Source: Lutjanus erythropterus
Taxonomy: Eukaryota > Chordata > Actinopteri > Lutjaniformes > Lutjanidae
Direction of reading: 5' to 3'
DNA length: 64,000 bases
Assembly (NCBI GenBank): GCA_020091685.1
Contig: CM034611.1
Span: 1,840,585 to 1,904,584, forward strand
The position numbers were made by a program, and so were the translations under genes. How positions within the stretch are numbered: the first letter of the stretch is position 1; each line of letters starts with the position of its first letter. This document shows, piece by piece, positions 1 through 12,800 of this stretch. Below the pieces are notes generated by a model. The model made no database searches, was not told where the DNA came from, and saw only the letters and a list, made by a program, of their open reading frames with translations.

Positions 1-1092
1 ACGTCATGCAGACAGAATTTTCTGCCTTGTTAGCATGACTGCAGCTAATCAAATTTCTACCTGCCTCTGAGCTTTCAGACAAATCTTGATTGACAGTTGT
101 CACCAGCCAGAACGGTCTGCAGGGCCAATGGGAAAGTTTATTTTGTATTTTACAGCAACGCTTTACTCATTTATAGGAGCTGGAATCAAACATTTGTAAA
201 GTCGATCAGTGTATGCCAGGCTTAACGGAAAACCACACAACACCCCCCCTTCATGTTCACACACTATATTTCAGGATGACAATTAATTTACCTTCACTGC
301 TGGAAACAAGTCGTCCACGAATATTATGGCCTTTGCCTTTAGCTGAGTCTTTTAAATAATAACGTTTTAGTCCAATTAATGAGATTTTTAAATTGGTTTT
401 GCAGTGAAAAATAAATGAATGCACTGAATGACAACATGAAAAAGTATACTGTTGATCCAAGATCCAACTGTGAAGGAAACCTACTTTATTTTAATTATTT
501 TAAAATCAATTAAGTAAGTATGTTCCTCATTAATTTACATGCATGTGTAGGCCAATAGAGAAATAAGATACATCCAGAAACATTTTTATATTAACACAAA
601 GAAATCTGTTGAATTCAAGAAAAGAAACCAATAATAATACTAATAATTTCCATCAGCACACAGTGTATAATGAGCTAACAAAAGCTGTGAAGGTCCCACT
701 TCTCCCCCCTTTAGATCGAATCAGATGAGGCTGTGAGAGCCGGAAGGGCGCCAGGCGACGGCAGCCATTTTGGGCCCCTGGTCAGATCGAGTCATCTGAT
801 CCCGAGTGGCTAACTGCCCTCCATTACGGCTCATATTTCACCGGCGTTGACTGGCAGACTGATTGAATTACAGTGGAGGCGGGGGGGCACAGCGGCCAGA
901 ACAGGCCGTTTAGATGCAGGTAGAGACGAGCAGTGGGGAGAACCAGAGAGACCTCACGCTGCAGAGGCCAAACCATCCGTTCTCCTCCCTCAGCGTGGAA
1001 CGTGTCAGGTCTTTTTTCTAAATGATACTGTTTGTTTTAACGGATCAAATGGTAACAAACATTTCTGTCTTTTTGTTACTTGGTTGTAAAGG

Positions 1093-2090
1093 ATTGGCTG
1101 AGGTTCTACCCAGAACCATTTGCTTCTGAAGAACCCTTTTTCTCGAGAAGGGGTTCGTCAAGACTAGACGAAAGAGTCCATCTAGGACTGTTGAAGAACT
1201 CTTTCATCAAGGGTTCTTTCTACCATAATATAAAAGGGTTCTCAATAGATAAAACCTTTGGAATATAAAAGGGTTCTTGGTAAAATCCCGAGAGGTTCTC
1301 TTGAAATAAAAAAGGGATCTTGGTAGAATCTCCTGGGTGAGATCTTGTTAACACCCTTAGAAGGTGGAAAGGTTCTTGATAGAACCCCTTGAGAGGGTTT
1401 TGGGTGGAACTATTAGGCCACAGGAGGATTCCCTGTAGAACTACTCATAGCAGGTTTTGTGTGGAACCTTTCACAGAAGGTTCTAGGTAAAACCCTAGAG
1501 TTATAGGTTAAACCCTTGGAATATAAAAGGGCTCCTGGTAGAACCCCATGAGTGGGTTCTAGATGAAGCCCTTGGAATATAAAAGGGTTCTTGGTAAAAC
1601 CCCTTGGGGTGGGTTCTTGTTATCTTGTTAGCACCCTTTGACAGTCTGGATAGAACCCCCAGAGAGGGTTCTGTGTGAAACAATTGGGCCTTAGGTGGGT
1701 TCCGTGTAGAACCTTTCATAGGGGGTTTTGTGTGAGGTTCTAATCTTCCCTTGGGATATGCATGAAACCCCTGTAATATAAGAGAGTTCTTGGTAAAGAA
1801 AAAACTCCAGGGTGGGTTCTAGATAAAACCTTTGTAATATAAAAGGGTCCCCCCATGGGTGTTCTTGCTAGCATCCATAGAAGATAGAAACATTCTGGAC
1901 AGAACCCACAGAGACGGTTCAGGGTAGAACCAATACACCATAGAAAGGCTTCTCTGTAAAACCTCCAATAGGGGGTTCTGGTTGGAACCTTTCACAGATA
2001 GTTCAAGGAAGAACCCTTTATGTTGGTTTCAAGGTAGAACTCTCAGAAGGGGTTTCAAGAGAACCAGGAACCAAAAAGAAGAACGCTTCA
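1093..2090 (+). repeat. GGTTCT/AGAACC element, copy 1 (internally expanded)
   Basis: Begins with the family head (ctgaggttctacccagaacc atttgcttctgaagaaccc) and continues as degenerate units of about 55-60 bp built on 'gttctagataaaaccc', 'ttggaatataaaaggg' and 'ttcttggtagaacccc'. Units are partly self-complementary (GGTTCT with AGAACC). One of 14 copies in the window. Confidence 0.85.
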
Positions 2091-2368
2091 GGGCCGCCTG
2101 TGGATTTCAATCCTAGTCTGATTCAGTGCTTTAAAATGAAAGAGAAAGTTCTGATGTTCTTCTTGATGAGGTTCTCATTTCTTTAATGATAATCATCCAG
2201 ATGCTTTTTAATTAACGCAGCGATGATTTATTGACAGAAGAAGAATTTATAAAATGTTGCACCTTTAATGTTGTGAAAATGGCTGACGAGTCTGCTGCTG
2301 CTGGTCTGCTGATGGCGGCCATTAACATGTCATTACACCAGTAATATCAGTAACACAGGGGCGGGCCA

Positions 2369-2468
2369 GTGTGTGTGTGTGTGTGTGTGTGTGGTTGGGG
2401 AGGGTGATGGACTCTGTTACCATGGGAATCCTGACTCGGTAGGAGGGGAGGAGAGCATCAATCAGACA

Positions 2469-2522
<54 letters not shown>

Positions 2523-2834
2523 TTACCGACCATCACTCTGGTTTTAATAAAGCCCGGGTACAGAGGGGTGATGTGTCAGGGGCGGAGTGTGTGTGTGTGT
2601 GTGTTCAGATGTTAAAACTGTGTGTGTCCATGCAGGCTCTATCATGGTATTTTTTGTGTGTACGACCCCATATTTACTTAACATGTTCTCCATCCTCTGT
2701 GTGTGTGTGTGTGTGTGTGTGTAAAGAGGTGACTTATGTGTCCCTGTCCTGCTAAAGATCCATCTGACCGTAGGACGGCCCTCGGTTCAAGGACACACAC
2801 CTACTAACATTGTGTGTGTGTGTGTGGTGTGTGT

Positions 2835-2883
<49 letters not shown>
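2369..2883. repeat. (TG)n microsatellite cluster
   Basis: Tracts at 2369-2393, 2473-2520, 2588-2604, 2699-2722 and 2811-2883; the last is broken by two GTGTGGTGT interruptions. All have TG on the plus strand. Confidence 0.9.
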
Positions 2884-2886
<3 letters not shown>

Positions 2887-2989
2887 CACTGAACGATAGA
2901 CTAACAGATGGGGGATGAGAGACGGAGCAGGTGGAATATTCAAAGTATTTTAAAAGAAAACTGCGCCGGGACGCTGTGTAAAACAAATA

Positions 2990-4160
2990 AACACAGAATG
3001 TAATGATGTGCAAAAACTTTTTGACCTATTTTCAATTGAATGCAGCACAAACTGATAAACTTTATTGTTTTTTGTGTTTATTTGTAAATATACACTCATT
3101 CTGCTGGGATAGGATCCTGTTTCTCTCTGTGATCCATCATCTTTTCTTCTAACACTCAGTCAGTGTTTGTGAACTGAGACACTAACTGTTGAAGTTTTAA
3201 AGGTAAATTCTGTCTCATTCTTTCTTGATATTCGTCTTCAGCTGCTCAACAGTCCACAGTCTCTGTTGTTGTATTTTGTGCTTCATAATGCACCACACAT
3301 TTTCAATGGGAGACAGGTCTGGACTGCAGGTCAGTCTAGTACCTGAACTCTTTTACTATGAAGACACACTGTTGGAACACGTCCACAATGTGTCTCAGCA
3401 TCGTCTCTCTGAAATGATCAGGGACGTCTCTGAAGAAGACGTCAGTGATGGCAGCATATGTCTCTCTGAATCCCTCCATACCATCACAGCTGCTGTCTGT
3501 TGAAGTCAGTGCTGGGAACAATCTGGATGGTCCTTTTCCTCTTCAGCCCGGAGGACACGACGTCCATGATTAGTGAAAACAGTCTGAAATGTGGACTCGT
3601 CAGACCACAGCACACTTTTCCACTTTGTGTCCGTCCATCTCAGATGAGCTCTGGTCCAGAGAAGTCTGCAGTCTGGGTTTTCAGTCTTGCTCCTTATGTG
3701 CAGAGATTTCTCTGGATTCTCTGAATCTTTTAATGATATTATGGATCATAGATGGTGAAATCTATAAAATCCTGCAGTTTTGTGTTGACAAACGTTCTTA
3801 AACTGTTGGACTGTTTGTAGTTTTTCACAGAGTGGTGAATCTGACCCCATCCATGTTGGTGAACCACTGAGTCTTTCCAGGACGCCCCTTTAATACCCAA
3901 TCATGATCCCGTCACCTGTTACCAACTCACCTGTTTACCTGAGGAATGAGAGTTTTTTAAGTATTTGATTACTTTCCTAGTCTTTGGTCCAAACTTTTTT
4001 TGGAACGTGTTGCAGATAACAAACAAAAAAACAATAAATTTAATCAGTTTGAACATTTAATATCTCCTCTTTGTGCTGTATTCAGTTTAATGTAGGTTAA
4101 AAAGTTTTTGCAGATCATTGCATTCTGTTTTTAATTACCTTTTACACAACATTCAAACCT
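2990..4160 (-). mobile_element. Degenerate Tc1/mariner-type DNA transposon with long terminal inverted repeats
   Basis: The ends are inverted copies of each other. The left reads acagaatgtaatgatgtgca followed by aaaactttttgacc (about 2993-3080); the right reads ggttaaaaagtttttgca followed by gatcattgcattctgt (about 4040-4130). The interior, read on the minus strand, holds fragments like Tc1 transposase, including a DDE-region stretch from about 3520 to 3290 and a piece near 3660-3580 resembling the motif before the catalytic aspartate. It is broken by stops, frameshifts and internal deletions, so it cannot encode a working transposase. It lies in a sodium channel intron. Confidence 0.8.
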
Positions 4161-6589
4161 TTTTGGAATTGGTTCTGAAACTGACTCAAAGACTCAATTT
4201 CCCAGAATACCTTTCTCACAGTCACAAGAAGAGGGCTGTAAGTTTTGTACTTTCAGTCAAGGTGGTAAATCAGATAACTTAGTGGTAACTCAGAGTTAAC
4301 ACTAATTTATGGACATTAGTTTTGTTAAAAAATATAATACTTGTAACCTTTTTTAAATTTTATTTAATCTATTGAAGAAAAACGATGATTTAAAGAAAAC
4401 ACCAACAGAAGAGAAGGAGTACAGAGTCTGGGAGCTGTCACAGGAAAAAAGAAATCATAAATTTGTAAATTGCAAGCTAAATTCACTTATTTTCTTCTCT
4501 CAGTTTAGTAATTAATAGTCTCAAATGAGTGAGTAATTGGTGCCTGTGGACTCCTAAATCAAACCCTCCAGTTACTCTATTTAGTCCCTCAAATTAACAG
4601 CTTCATTCATTTGTCTGTATTGTCGTTTCGCCGCGGGCCGCTTAAGTTTGACAGATTCATCTCATTAAGATCTCACATGGTCTGTGGATATTAGGTTATT
4701 AATTTAGGAAAACTGCAGACTCATCAAAGTTTTTATGGCAAAACAACACAGTAAAATCTTCCTATATTATGTTTAAAATAAGAAAATGACATTTTAAATC
4801 CACATCTGAAATCTATCAATGAATAAGTCCAAGAAATTCTCTCTTCTGTCCACAGCTCACTGTTGTCATTCGTCACACAACTATTTCTGTCACTTTTCAT
4901 GTAGTGCAACACTGTGAGTGTCTTCCAGGAGAAACTGTCCAAAGTTGTGAGACGTTATCTTTACATCGTGTCTCCCACCTCTCTGTGACGGCCGGCTCTT
5001 CACCCCACCTTCAACTGTCACCTTTTAGGACGGCTATAAACATTTCTGATTTCTATCTCGGCCGACCAACAGGTTGAACAAACTGTCCAGGCAAAATCCA
5101 AACTTTTAAGTTCTCATGAAACAGTCAGTACAGTTCTTATTGGTTAGATGCTTCCTGTAAAAACGGGCAGCCAGGGTGGGACCTGAAGTTAGCTAACTGC
5201 TAATCACTTAGCCCCAGGGTGGTGGGAGATAAACCCAGCAAGAACACCACCTCGGTATTTCCTGCTGGTCGCGGAGGCTGTGTTCATTACCTGCTAACAG
5301 CTACAGTTAGCTACTTTAGCAACTCGTAAGCTACAGTTAGCTGTCCATCTGGAAACTCTGTAATTAAAGAACTGAAGCTGAGCAGCTGGAGGACATCAGA
5401 GGGGAACTAGAAAATATTTTATGATCCAGTTTCACCCAAATCACTGAATAAGAAACAGTGCAGTCCTCTCCGGTGAACGGATGAGTTCTTCCTCCATAAT
5501 CTGCTGCATCATAAGCGAGTACAAGTTGGGCCTTAGCCTCGCTTAATTTTTACCGTCTTGCTGTCGTAAACTAAAATGATATCCGGTTTGCCATCTACTG
5601 TTATTTTGAGAAGGTCGTGCATCATCTCAAGAGAAAGTCATTATTTTGAGAAATACACACATTTCATAGAGTGTTATACAACAGGAATCTACCTGTTTGT
5701 TCCTGTTAACAGACTCCAGTCTGCAGCCACAGAACAACAACATCAGCAACAGCAACATCAGGCTTCATGATCAAACAAAGTTTACATCACGTCTACACAT
5801 ATTCACACCCTGCGTCTCCTGTGCTCTCTGCTGAGAGTCATCGCACAAAACGAAAGTTTTGCAGCGGTTCATACAGTGCGGGCAGACCGTCAACGCCGCC
5901 GTGGCCAGAGCTGTGAGTGAGGTGTTTTAACTGCAGCTTTTTTACCGGCTGAACTGTGCTGCTCACTTGACGGACCAATGGCAAAACTTCATCACTCAGC
6001 TACCCATCAACACCCTGCTGTCCAGCCAAAAATCTGCTGCACAAAAATCAGCCTTCTCTGTTACTAACAGCCTCATTTATCCCATCATGCAACACTCACA
6101 TATCTGTTCCTTCTTCCTGGAAAAAACAGTGTGAATCAATTAATTTTCACTGTGAATTAGAAAACAGTTGGAGGGCCATTCATTTCAATATTATTTGCAG
6201 CACAATGTCAAAATCAGGCTTCTATTATGTTTAATATGTGCAATGATACTTTTCTATTATGTTTAATTAACATTTTTTAAATTTGTGTGCAATACTACTT
6301 TTCCATATCAGGGGCTGTAGAATTACTGTTACTGTTTTCAACTCAACTTTTTCTTTGCACTTACTCCTTATCCGCTTTATATTTCACTTATTTGTTGCTC
6401 TGTTGTTCTTATTATGTTACTGTAACTTTGGAGCGATCTGGCGGAGGGACTTCCTTCAGGATTAGTTCTGTCTTCCGTCTTATCTTGGAGGCCACAGGGT
6501 TTCCCAGAGGCCGCTAAAAATGTCTGGACAAAAAGTGACGGTGTCTTTATTTGAAGAAGACGCGGGCAGAATGTAAAGTACAACAGCAG

Positions 6590-7090
6590 CAGATGTCTTA
6601 AGAGCTAACTGTTTTAATGGTGAATTTGTCCTTTAAGCGAAGACATTTTTCTCTTTGAGGGATTCGGCGGCGGGTCGTCAGGGTCCAATTATGCAACTCT
6701 GCAGACACACCGTCCCACCATCCGAGGGCACCTTCATCAAGACGCTTCAATTTAGCGGGCGGCCGCGGTGGAGGTGACACCGCTTCATTACACCTCGCGC
6801 TAACCTCAGAGCCGTGCCTTCGGGGTCAGCTATTGATCCGATCGGTTCATTCTGATCGTTTATCTTCCCGGCGGCGTCCCTCCCTGCATGCCTCCCGCTC
6901 CTCGGCTCCCTGATTGATCGCCGCCTGATCGCTAACCAAACCAAACGGCAGCGATTTTCCATCAGTCAGTCAATTACCGGAGTGAACAGGTCACGCTCTT
7001 TTTCTCTGTGAAACAAAACGAGAGGTCGCCGCCGCTCATAGGGTGGGCGTCACTGACGGCGCTCAGAGGGAAAACAGACTCAGATCTGCA
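6590..7090. other. GC-richer unique island in the left intron, possible regulatory element
   Basis: Unusually CpG-rich for this region (ggcggccgcggtgg, cccggcggcgtccc, cgccgcctgatcgc), with several ATTGATC/TGATTGATC motifs and no repeat match to other parts of the window. Frames on both strands are short and unconvincing. Confidence 0.35.
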
Positions 7091-7744
7091 GCTTCTGGCT
7101 CTTTTTTTTCCTGCCTCAAATTGACGGTTTGACAGCAGTTTATGTGCTGAGTGAGTTTAAGGAGCCTTTTCAAACCTGTAATTTGGAAAATGCACGGGTG
7201 TCACTGAGAAAAACACTTTTCTCTTTTCCACGAAAACACAGAGGAAAGTCATCTTATTCATCGAGCGGTTCATCCAGCCAGCAAATGATTCACTCATCCA
7301 ACATTAGACCCGTTTTCTTTTTTTAGTTTTAATTGTTTTTAATTTATATTTATATTCATCTGTTTGTTTTTTGGTGATTTTGCTCATTTTAATGAACTGA
7401 ACATAAAAAGAATTGTGAGATATTCAGCTCTTGTCAGTTATATGTGATATTTTACTTCAATTTTTTTTCTCTTAAATTACAAATACAGATATCCTGTATA
7501 TTAAAGGCATCAGGGTTCAAGGTTAATGTTTTTTTCACTTCACATGGTGATGCAAGTTGCTCAGGAATCTATTTCCCCAAAGTCAAGTTGTACTTGGCCT
7601 TGTACAAATTATTTTATTTATTAACACTTATCAAATGACAACAAAGACTGAAGATAACTGTCTAATAAATCCAAGTCTTCAGCATTAATTTGAACTCAAT
7701 GTGAAATGAATAAACGTGAAAACAGGACATGTGACCCAAACAAA

Positions 7745-8083
7745 CACCTGCCTGCCAAACTCCATTCACATTTTGCTCAGTTTAAGCTTTATAAACATCT
7801 ACTCCTTCTGCAAGATGATTAATGATTTCTTATGACTCCTAAACAGACGCTAACTCACTCAGTGAACATTCAGCATTAATTTTAGCTCCATGTATAAACA
7901 TAAATATGAAAACAGACAATGTGGACCATAATGGACAGTTCAAATGGGAACATGCTGGCTGTAGAATTGGTGTCAGAGAAGCCGGTATTTCAACTTAGCA
8001 TGTGTCTTAATCTGTGATGACATGTCGTGGTCATTTTATGATTTATTACAGTAATTATATTTCATATTTCTCCTTTAAGGTCA
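7745..8083 (+). repeat. TTTATGATTTATTACAGTA repeat family, copy 1
   Basis: Contains tgccaaactccattcacatt, 'ttataaacatctactccttc' and 'ggtcattttatgatttatta', shared in the same order with 12845-13076 and 20735-20985. No coding potential. Confidence 0.75.
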
Positions 8084-8781
8084 GTGCAGAATAAATGTAT
8101 TAGTGACTTTCTCCCACTGCAGACAGAAACATGGATCCTCATCACAGCCCCAAACTTATTTTTACTGTCCAGATTTATGCTTATTAAGTTTATTAATGAT
8201 ACACGATGCTGCAGCCTGAAGTTTGTATTTTTTCTCTCTGTTCTGCGGACTGACAGCACAAAGAGACGAGTTCTGTCGTTAGAGAGCACACGTTCTCCTG
8301 ACTTTGCAAATGTGTCTGAACTTAACAAAAACACTCCTGCTTAGTCTCACAAACTGACGTCAAACTGTAACTTTTCATGTTTCTGCACAGACAGGCCTGT
8401 ATTAGTCTTTATGTTTAATTCCACTGCGGCTCGTTAATCCCGTCACCACAACAGGAACACGTCAACACTCTGCTCCGAGTTCCTCTTTTCAACTCATTAA
8501 ATCCACTCAGCTCGACTTTGCACTTCTGTTCCTGCACAGATGTTTCACAATAAAAGCCCAAACCAGCAGCTGACGTTGCATATAATAACTCCCCTTACCT
8601 GTTGGGCTTTTAATGTGAAACATCTACAGGAAGTGTGCTGGAATTAATTAAGATAATTTAATTCTAAAACACAGAAAAAATGTTCCATATCTCAACGATC
8701 TAGTGGGAACCTGGACCTCTTCTCAGATATCAAATTATATCCATGAGTCATCTATTAATCTGCAGCATGTTCTACCTGTAC

Positions 8782-9165
8782 ATTCTTAGAAATAAGGGTT
8801 CCAACAGGGTTTTTCCTGAAGGGCTGAGGTTCTACCCAGAACCATTTGCTTCTGGAGAACCTTTTTGCTGAATAAAGGGTCTGTCAAGGGTTCATTGTAA
8901 GACTAAGGGTTCCACTAGGAACCCTTTTCATCCAAAGAACCTTTTTTGGAAGACAGTTAGTCAAGGGTTGTTGAAATGGGTTCTTTGTAGAATCTCCCAG
9001 GGAATTCTGGGTAAAACCTTCCACAGCTGATTTTAAGTATCACTCTATATGTTCGGTTCTAGGTAAGGGTTCCAATTGGAAGCTTAATAAAAGGTTCTAC
9101 TAGGAACAAAAATGGGTTCTCCCACGAGGACAAGCTGAAGAACCCTTCATGGTTCTGGAGTGTAT
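8782..9165 (+). repeat. GGTTCT/AGAACC element, copy 2 (both ends present)
   Basis: Starts at attcttagaaataagggtt and ends near ggacaagctgaagaaccc followed by a truncated tail. The head and tail are imperfect inverted repeats of each other (TTAGAAATAAGGGTT versus tail copies reading AACC...TTATTTCTAAGAG), suggesting a mobile unit with inverted termini. Confidence 0.8.
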
Positions 9166-9636
9166 TACTTCCCTCCAACTCTGCCATTTTTGTTCCTTTT
9201 AAATCGTGTCGGTTCTCTTTATGTTTAATTTATTTATCTTTTGTATTTTGTGTTTTCTCTTGATTCATGTAAAAAAAAACATTGAAAACTGAAAATAAAT
9301 TGTGTAACAAAGAAAAAGTTATCAGAATAAGTGAGTGAGAACATCTTTTATTAAAAACAGAAGCTGGTCTTTATTTGAGACCCGGCCTTTATTTAAATAT
9401 TGACATTTTGTAGGAATTTAGTGCATCTAGACTCTTTTTTAGTGCCAGAATCATTTGGAGTTTAGACTTAAATCATTTTGATACAAAGATACGTTGTTAT
9501 TTGTCTACAGCTTTATAATTGATAATTGATTATTATCCATTCTGGTCTATTCATTCATGCAGTTATCACACAGGTGCTTCAGTGTGATTATTGATTATTG
9601 GTGGACAGTAAGTTATTGAGGACAAGCTTTATGAAT

Positions 9637-9638
<2 letters not shown>

Positions 9639-9723
<85 letters not shown>
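9639..9723. repeat. (TG)42 microsatellite beside the fifth-exon donor
   Basis: Uninterrupted 85-bp tract, reading (CA)n in the transcript and starting about 10 nt into the intron that follows the fifth coding exon. Confidence 0.95.
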
Positions 9724-9726
<3 letters not shown>

Positions 9727-9732
9727 ACTCAC

Positions 9733-9861
9733 GCCATGACGATGACGCTGAAGTCGAGCCAGTTCCAGGGGTCCCTCAGGAAGGTGAAGGGCCCCACGCA
9801 GAAACCCCTCGCCAAGATCTTGATGAGGGACTCGAACGTATAGATACCTGTGAAGGTGTAC
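9733..9861 (-). CDS. Fifth coding exon of the sodium channel gene (129 bp; domain I S2 and start of S3)
   Basis: The first base completes E159. Then come [20 protein letters not shown] (S2), [12 protein letters not shown] and [10 protein letters not shown] plus two bases of an alanine codon (S3). The acceptor has a clear branch motif (TCTAAC) and a (TCC)n polypyrimidine tract, ending CGGTCAG. The donor is GTGAGT, and a (CA)n run of about 85 bp begins 3 bases after it. The following exon, which would carry the S4 arginines and exists as alternative neonatal/adult copies in many SCN genes, was not found in 1-9732. Confidence 0.97.
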
Positions 9862-12800
9862 CTGACCGGAGGGGGGAGGAGGAGGAGGAGGAGGAGGAGT
9901 TAGACGAAATGGAGAGGAAAAAAGGAGAATTGAGGTGAGGAAAGGTGACAAGGAGGAGATGAAGAGTCAGAGAGTTTAAGATCAGCAGAGGAGGAGAGGA
10001 GTGGCAGAGAGGATAAATATTCATAAAATCAGCAGAGCCTGTGCAGCCAAACATCCTTCACTTATTTATTTTGTCCCCAGAAACAAGTTTGACCCAACGG
10101 GGCGTCAACTCATCCGTACAAAGACAGACAGACAGAGGGGAGGGAGTCAGTCACGTCAGCTCTGACCGCCGAGCAGCAGCAGCAGCAGCAGCTGCCACAG
10201 CTGGAAGCCAGAGGTGGAACACAATAATTTCCCCCATTAACCCTTCTGGTATCAAGGTGTTCAAATGGTTTGGATTTTGACTGGTTAAGTTTTTAGATAT
10301 GTGTTTTTAAGAACTGGAAACCACCCTCTCCAAATACACCAAACTCCACAGTCATTTGAAACTTGCAGAACACAGGAGTCGCTGCTCTACTGCTGTCTTA
10401 GTTAGTTTGATTGAGTTATTCTGTGATTTCTGTTTTAAAGGGTTCATTCAGAGTCACCACAATCACACAGTAACACAAACAAACTGACTGATCGAGGCAA
10501 CGGCAGAGCAGCAACCTAAATTACTAAATTACTTATTTTGTCAATGGGGTTTGGTGGATTTTGGTGGAAGTGATATTTAACAGCAGTTTCTCGTCAGAAA
10601 AGTCTGTCTGACATCGAGGTAAAGTGGTGAAAATATTCTTATTCTTCTGCCTGTGACTATGGATCAGTTCTTCATACAGGCACACTTCTAAAAATCTGAA
10701 TTGTCCCCCTGACTGGAGAAGAACCGAACATATAAACACACACTCAGAGGACGTCATCACTGCAGGGAGGCAGCGTGTAACAGTACAGACAAAAATAGCA
10801 ACATGATCGCACACAGAGGGAAATTACAGGAAGGTATCTGGTTGTTCAGCTGACTGCCAGCAGGACACACTGGTGAAGAAAATATTTTACCTTTTAGAAA
10901 GTTTGGAAAACAGAAAACAGCCTAATTAGTTTGGAGTTTAGCCAGTAAATGAGTCACCACTTTTTATTTCATCATTCACTACACCAGCAGATCCTTAACC
11001 CAGGGGTCTGGAATATATTAGTTCTTCTAAATAAATAAATATATTTAAAAAATATATCTATAATAAACCTCAAACAGTTGGGAGTCAATAACAGATCACC
11101 ATGAGAACAAACCGTTTTCTCTTTATTTCTACTTTAATACTTTATTTGTGAATGACGCAGAACCTAATTGCACTAATTTGGATAAATTTACAGACATTGG
11201 ATGAAGCTTTTTATACCGATGTGTGGCACAAAATCCTGTGAGTATAATTAAGTTTTATCTTATCTTATTATCATTAAGACAATTATTTTTTGCATTACAA
11301 GTTGCATTACAAAATTCAAATGATGTTCAGGTTTGGTGAATTTAAGAGACAACTACATATGCATATCTATTTAAAAACACAGTAAAATAAACACCTAAAT
11401 GTGTATTTTGATATTTGTATTTTTGCTGAAGGAATCTCTTAAAATTCTCCAGTGCATGAAAGTTATCTTTGTTGGGTTTATTAAAGATCTTTATATCTAG
11501 TGTAAGTGAGATTTTCAGTTGACACAGGTTGAAACAAGAAGAAGAAGAGGTCATGTGTGTCTGTGTGAATCTAAACGGCTCATTCAGTCACTGACAGAGC
11601 AGCAGACAGGTGGTCAGTACCGGCTGTAAACCCAACAAGCATGTGGCAGGAAACGACTGGCATGGAAACAACGTCCGACACAAGATCCTCACATTGTGAT
11701 TCTGTGGCTCAGCATCTGAGGCAACACAACACAGGCAAAAACTTTCTTCATGCTCTGGTCACTTTTGAGATTTGGAGGTATTTAGCTTTAGGTCAGCGCA
11801 GGGGTCTGTGACCTGCAGCTCCAGAGCTGCATGCGGCCCTTCTGCCCCTCTCCTATTCGTTTCAATTTTTTAGTCTGTCTAACTTTATTTTGTGTTCCTA
11901 AATGTAATCAGTTCTTCAGTGTTGGTTCAGGCTGCTGCAGCAACAACACAAAGTGTTTTCAGTCGAGTTAGACAGAAAGACCGGCGCTCTACTCTACTGA
12001 TCTGAATCAAATGTGCTGTGCTCACACAGGGAAATGGCATTAGACCAAAAATTAACTTTCTGTTTGACTTTGATTACAGTTTGTGCAGAACGATCAGCCA
12101 ATTTCTTCCTCCTCCCACCTGCCTCATAAGCTCCTTCCCCCGGATGCCATTGCTCTGTCAGACCACAGCGTGCTGGCATTTCCTGGCAGCGCTACACTCA
12201 ACACGGCCCGTGGGAATCCCCTCTCGTTTTGATTGAGGGATACAAGTGGTCACAGACAGACACACAGACAGGGAAACGGACAGAGAGGGAGACAGAGAAG
12301 TTTCCAGGTGTACTTACTCCAGGTATTTGGCCCAGTACGCCGGCTCGGACATGGCCATGAAGCAACAGTTGGTCAGGATGGTGCACATGATGAACAAACT
12401 GAATAATGTGAGCAGGTTAAAGAAAAACAGGTTTCATGTTATCATGTTCACACCTGCAGTAACAACACAAACATACATGAGTGAAAAAATCTGTGCAGGA
12501 TGTCTCAGAGTCACACAGAACCCATCAGCTTTCATCTGACTACAGTTCAGGTTTTGTTAAGTCTTCTTTTAAAACTTGCCTCACTGGGTGCTTCAGCTAT
12601 CATAGTTGATAAGTTACCTGCACACCACATCTGTCCTACGTTGTAATTGTATGTGAAAAACGAGTGCAGTAGTCTAAATAGTGAGCTGGAGCCGTAGATG
12701 TTATATTAAATAGGTGGAAATCCTCTTCAAAAGACTCGAGGAACCTCATGCAGGCTGCAGGAACACTGCAGGAGTGCAACACACGCAACATCATAAACAG

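Larger units (their letters stand above)
1..9732 (-). other. Incomplete large intron of the sodium channel gene (5' portion)
   Basis: The sequence after the fifth coding exon extends to the left edge without a recognisable S4 exon (no run encoding ALRTFRVLRALK on the minus strand). It contains repeat copies at 1093-2090, 2990-4160, 7745-8083 and 8782-9165, a TG cluster at 2369-2883, and GC-richer unique stretches at about 690-990 and 6590-7090. I see no gene in 4170-6590 or 7090-7745. Confidence 0.7.

Noticed and set aside
3336..3521. 61-codon minus-strand frame in the Tc1-like element
   Set aside because: It is in a shifted frame relative to the transposase similarity, so it is an accidental frame within a dead element.
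1..9732. Search for the next channel exon (S4 of domain I), including duplicated alternative copies
   Set aside because: No minus-strand sequence encoding the arginine-rich ALRTFRVLRAL pattern was found; it must lie outside the window.
10172..10191. CAG repeat as a polyglutamine/polyalanine coding tract
   Set aside because: Short, intronic on the channel strand and in no supported exon.
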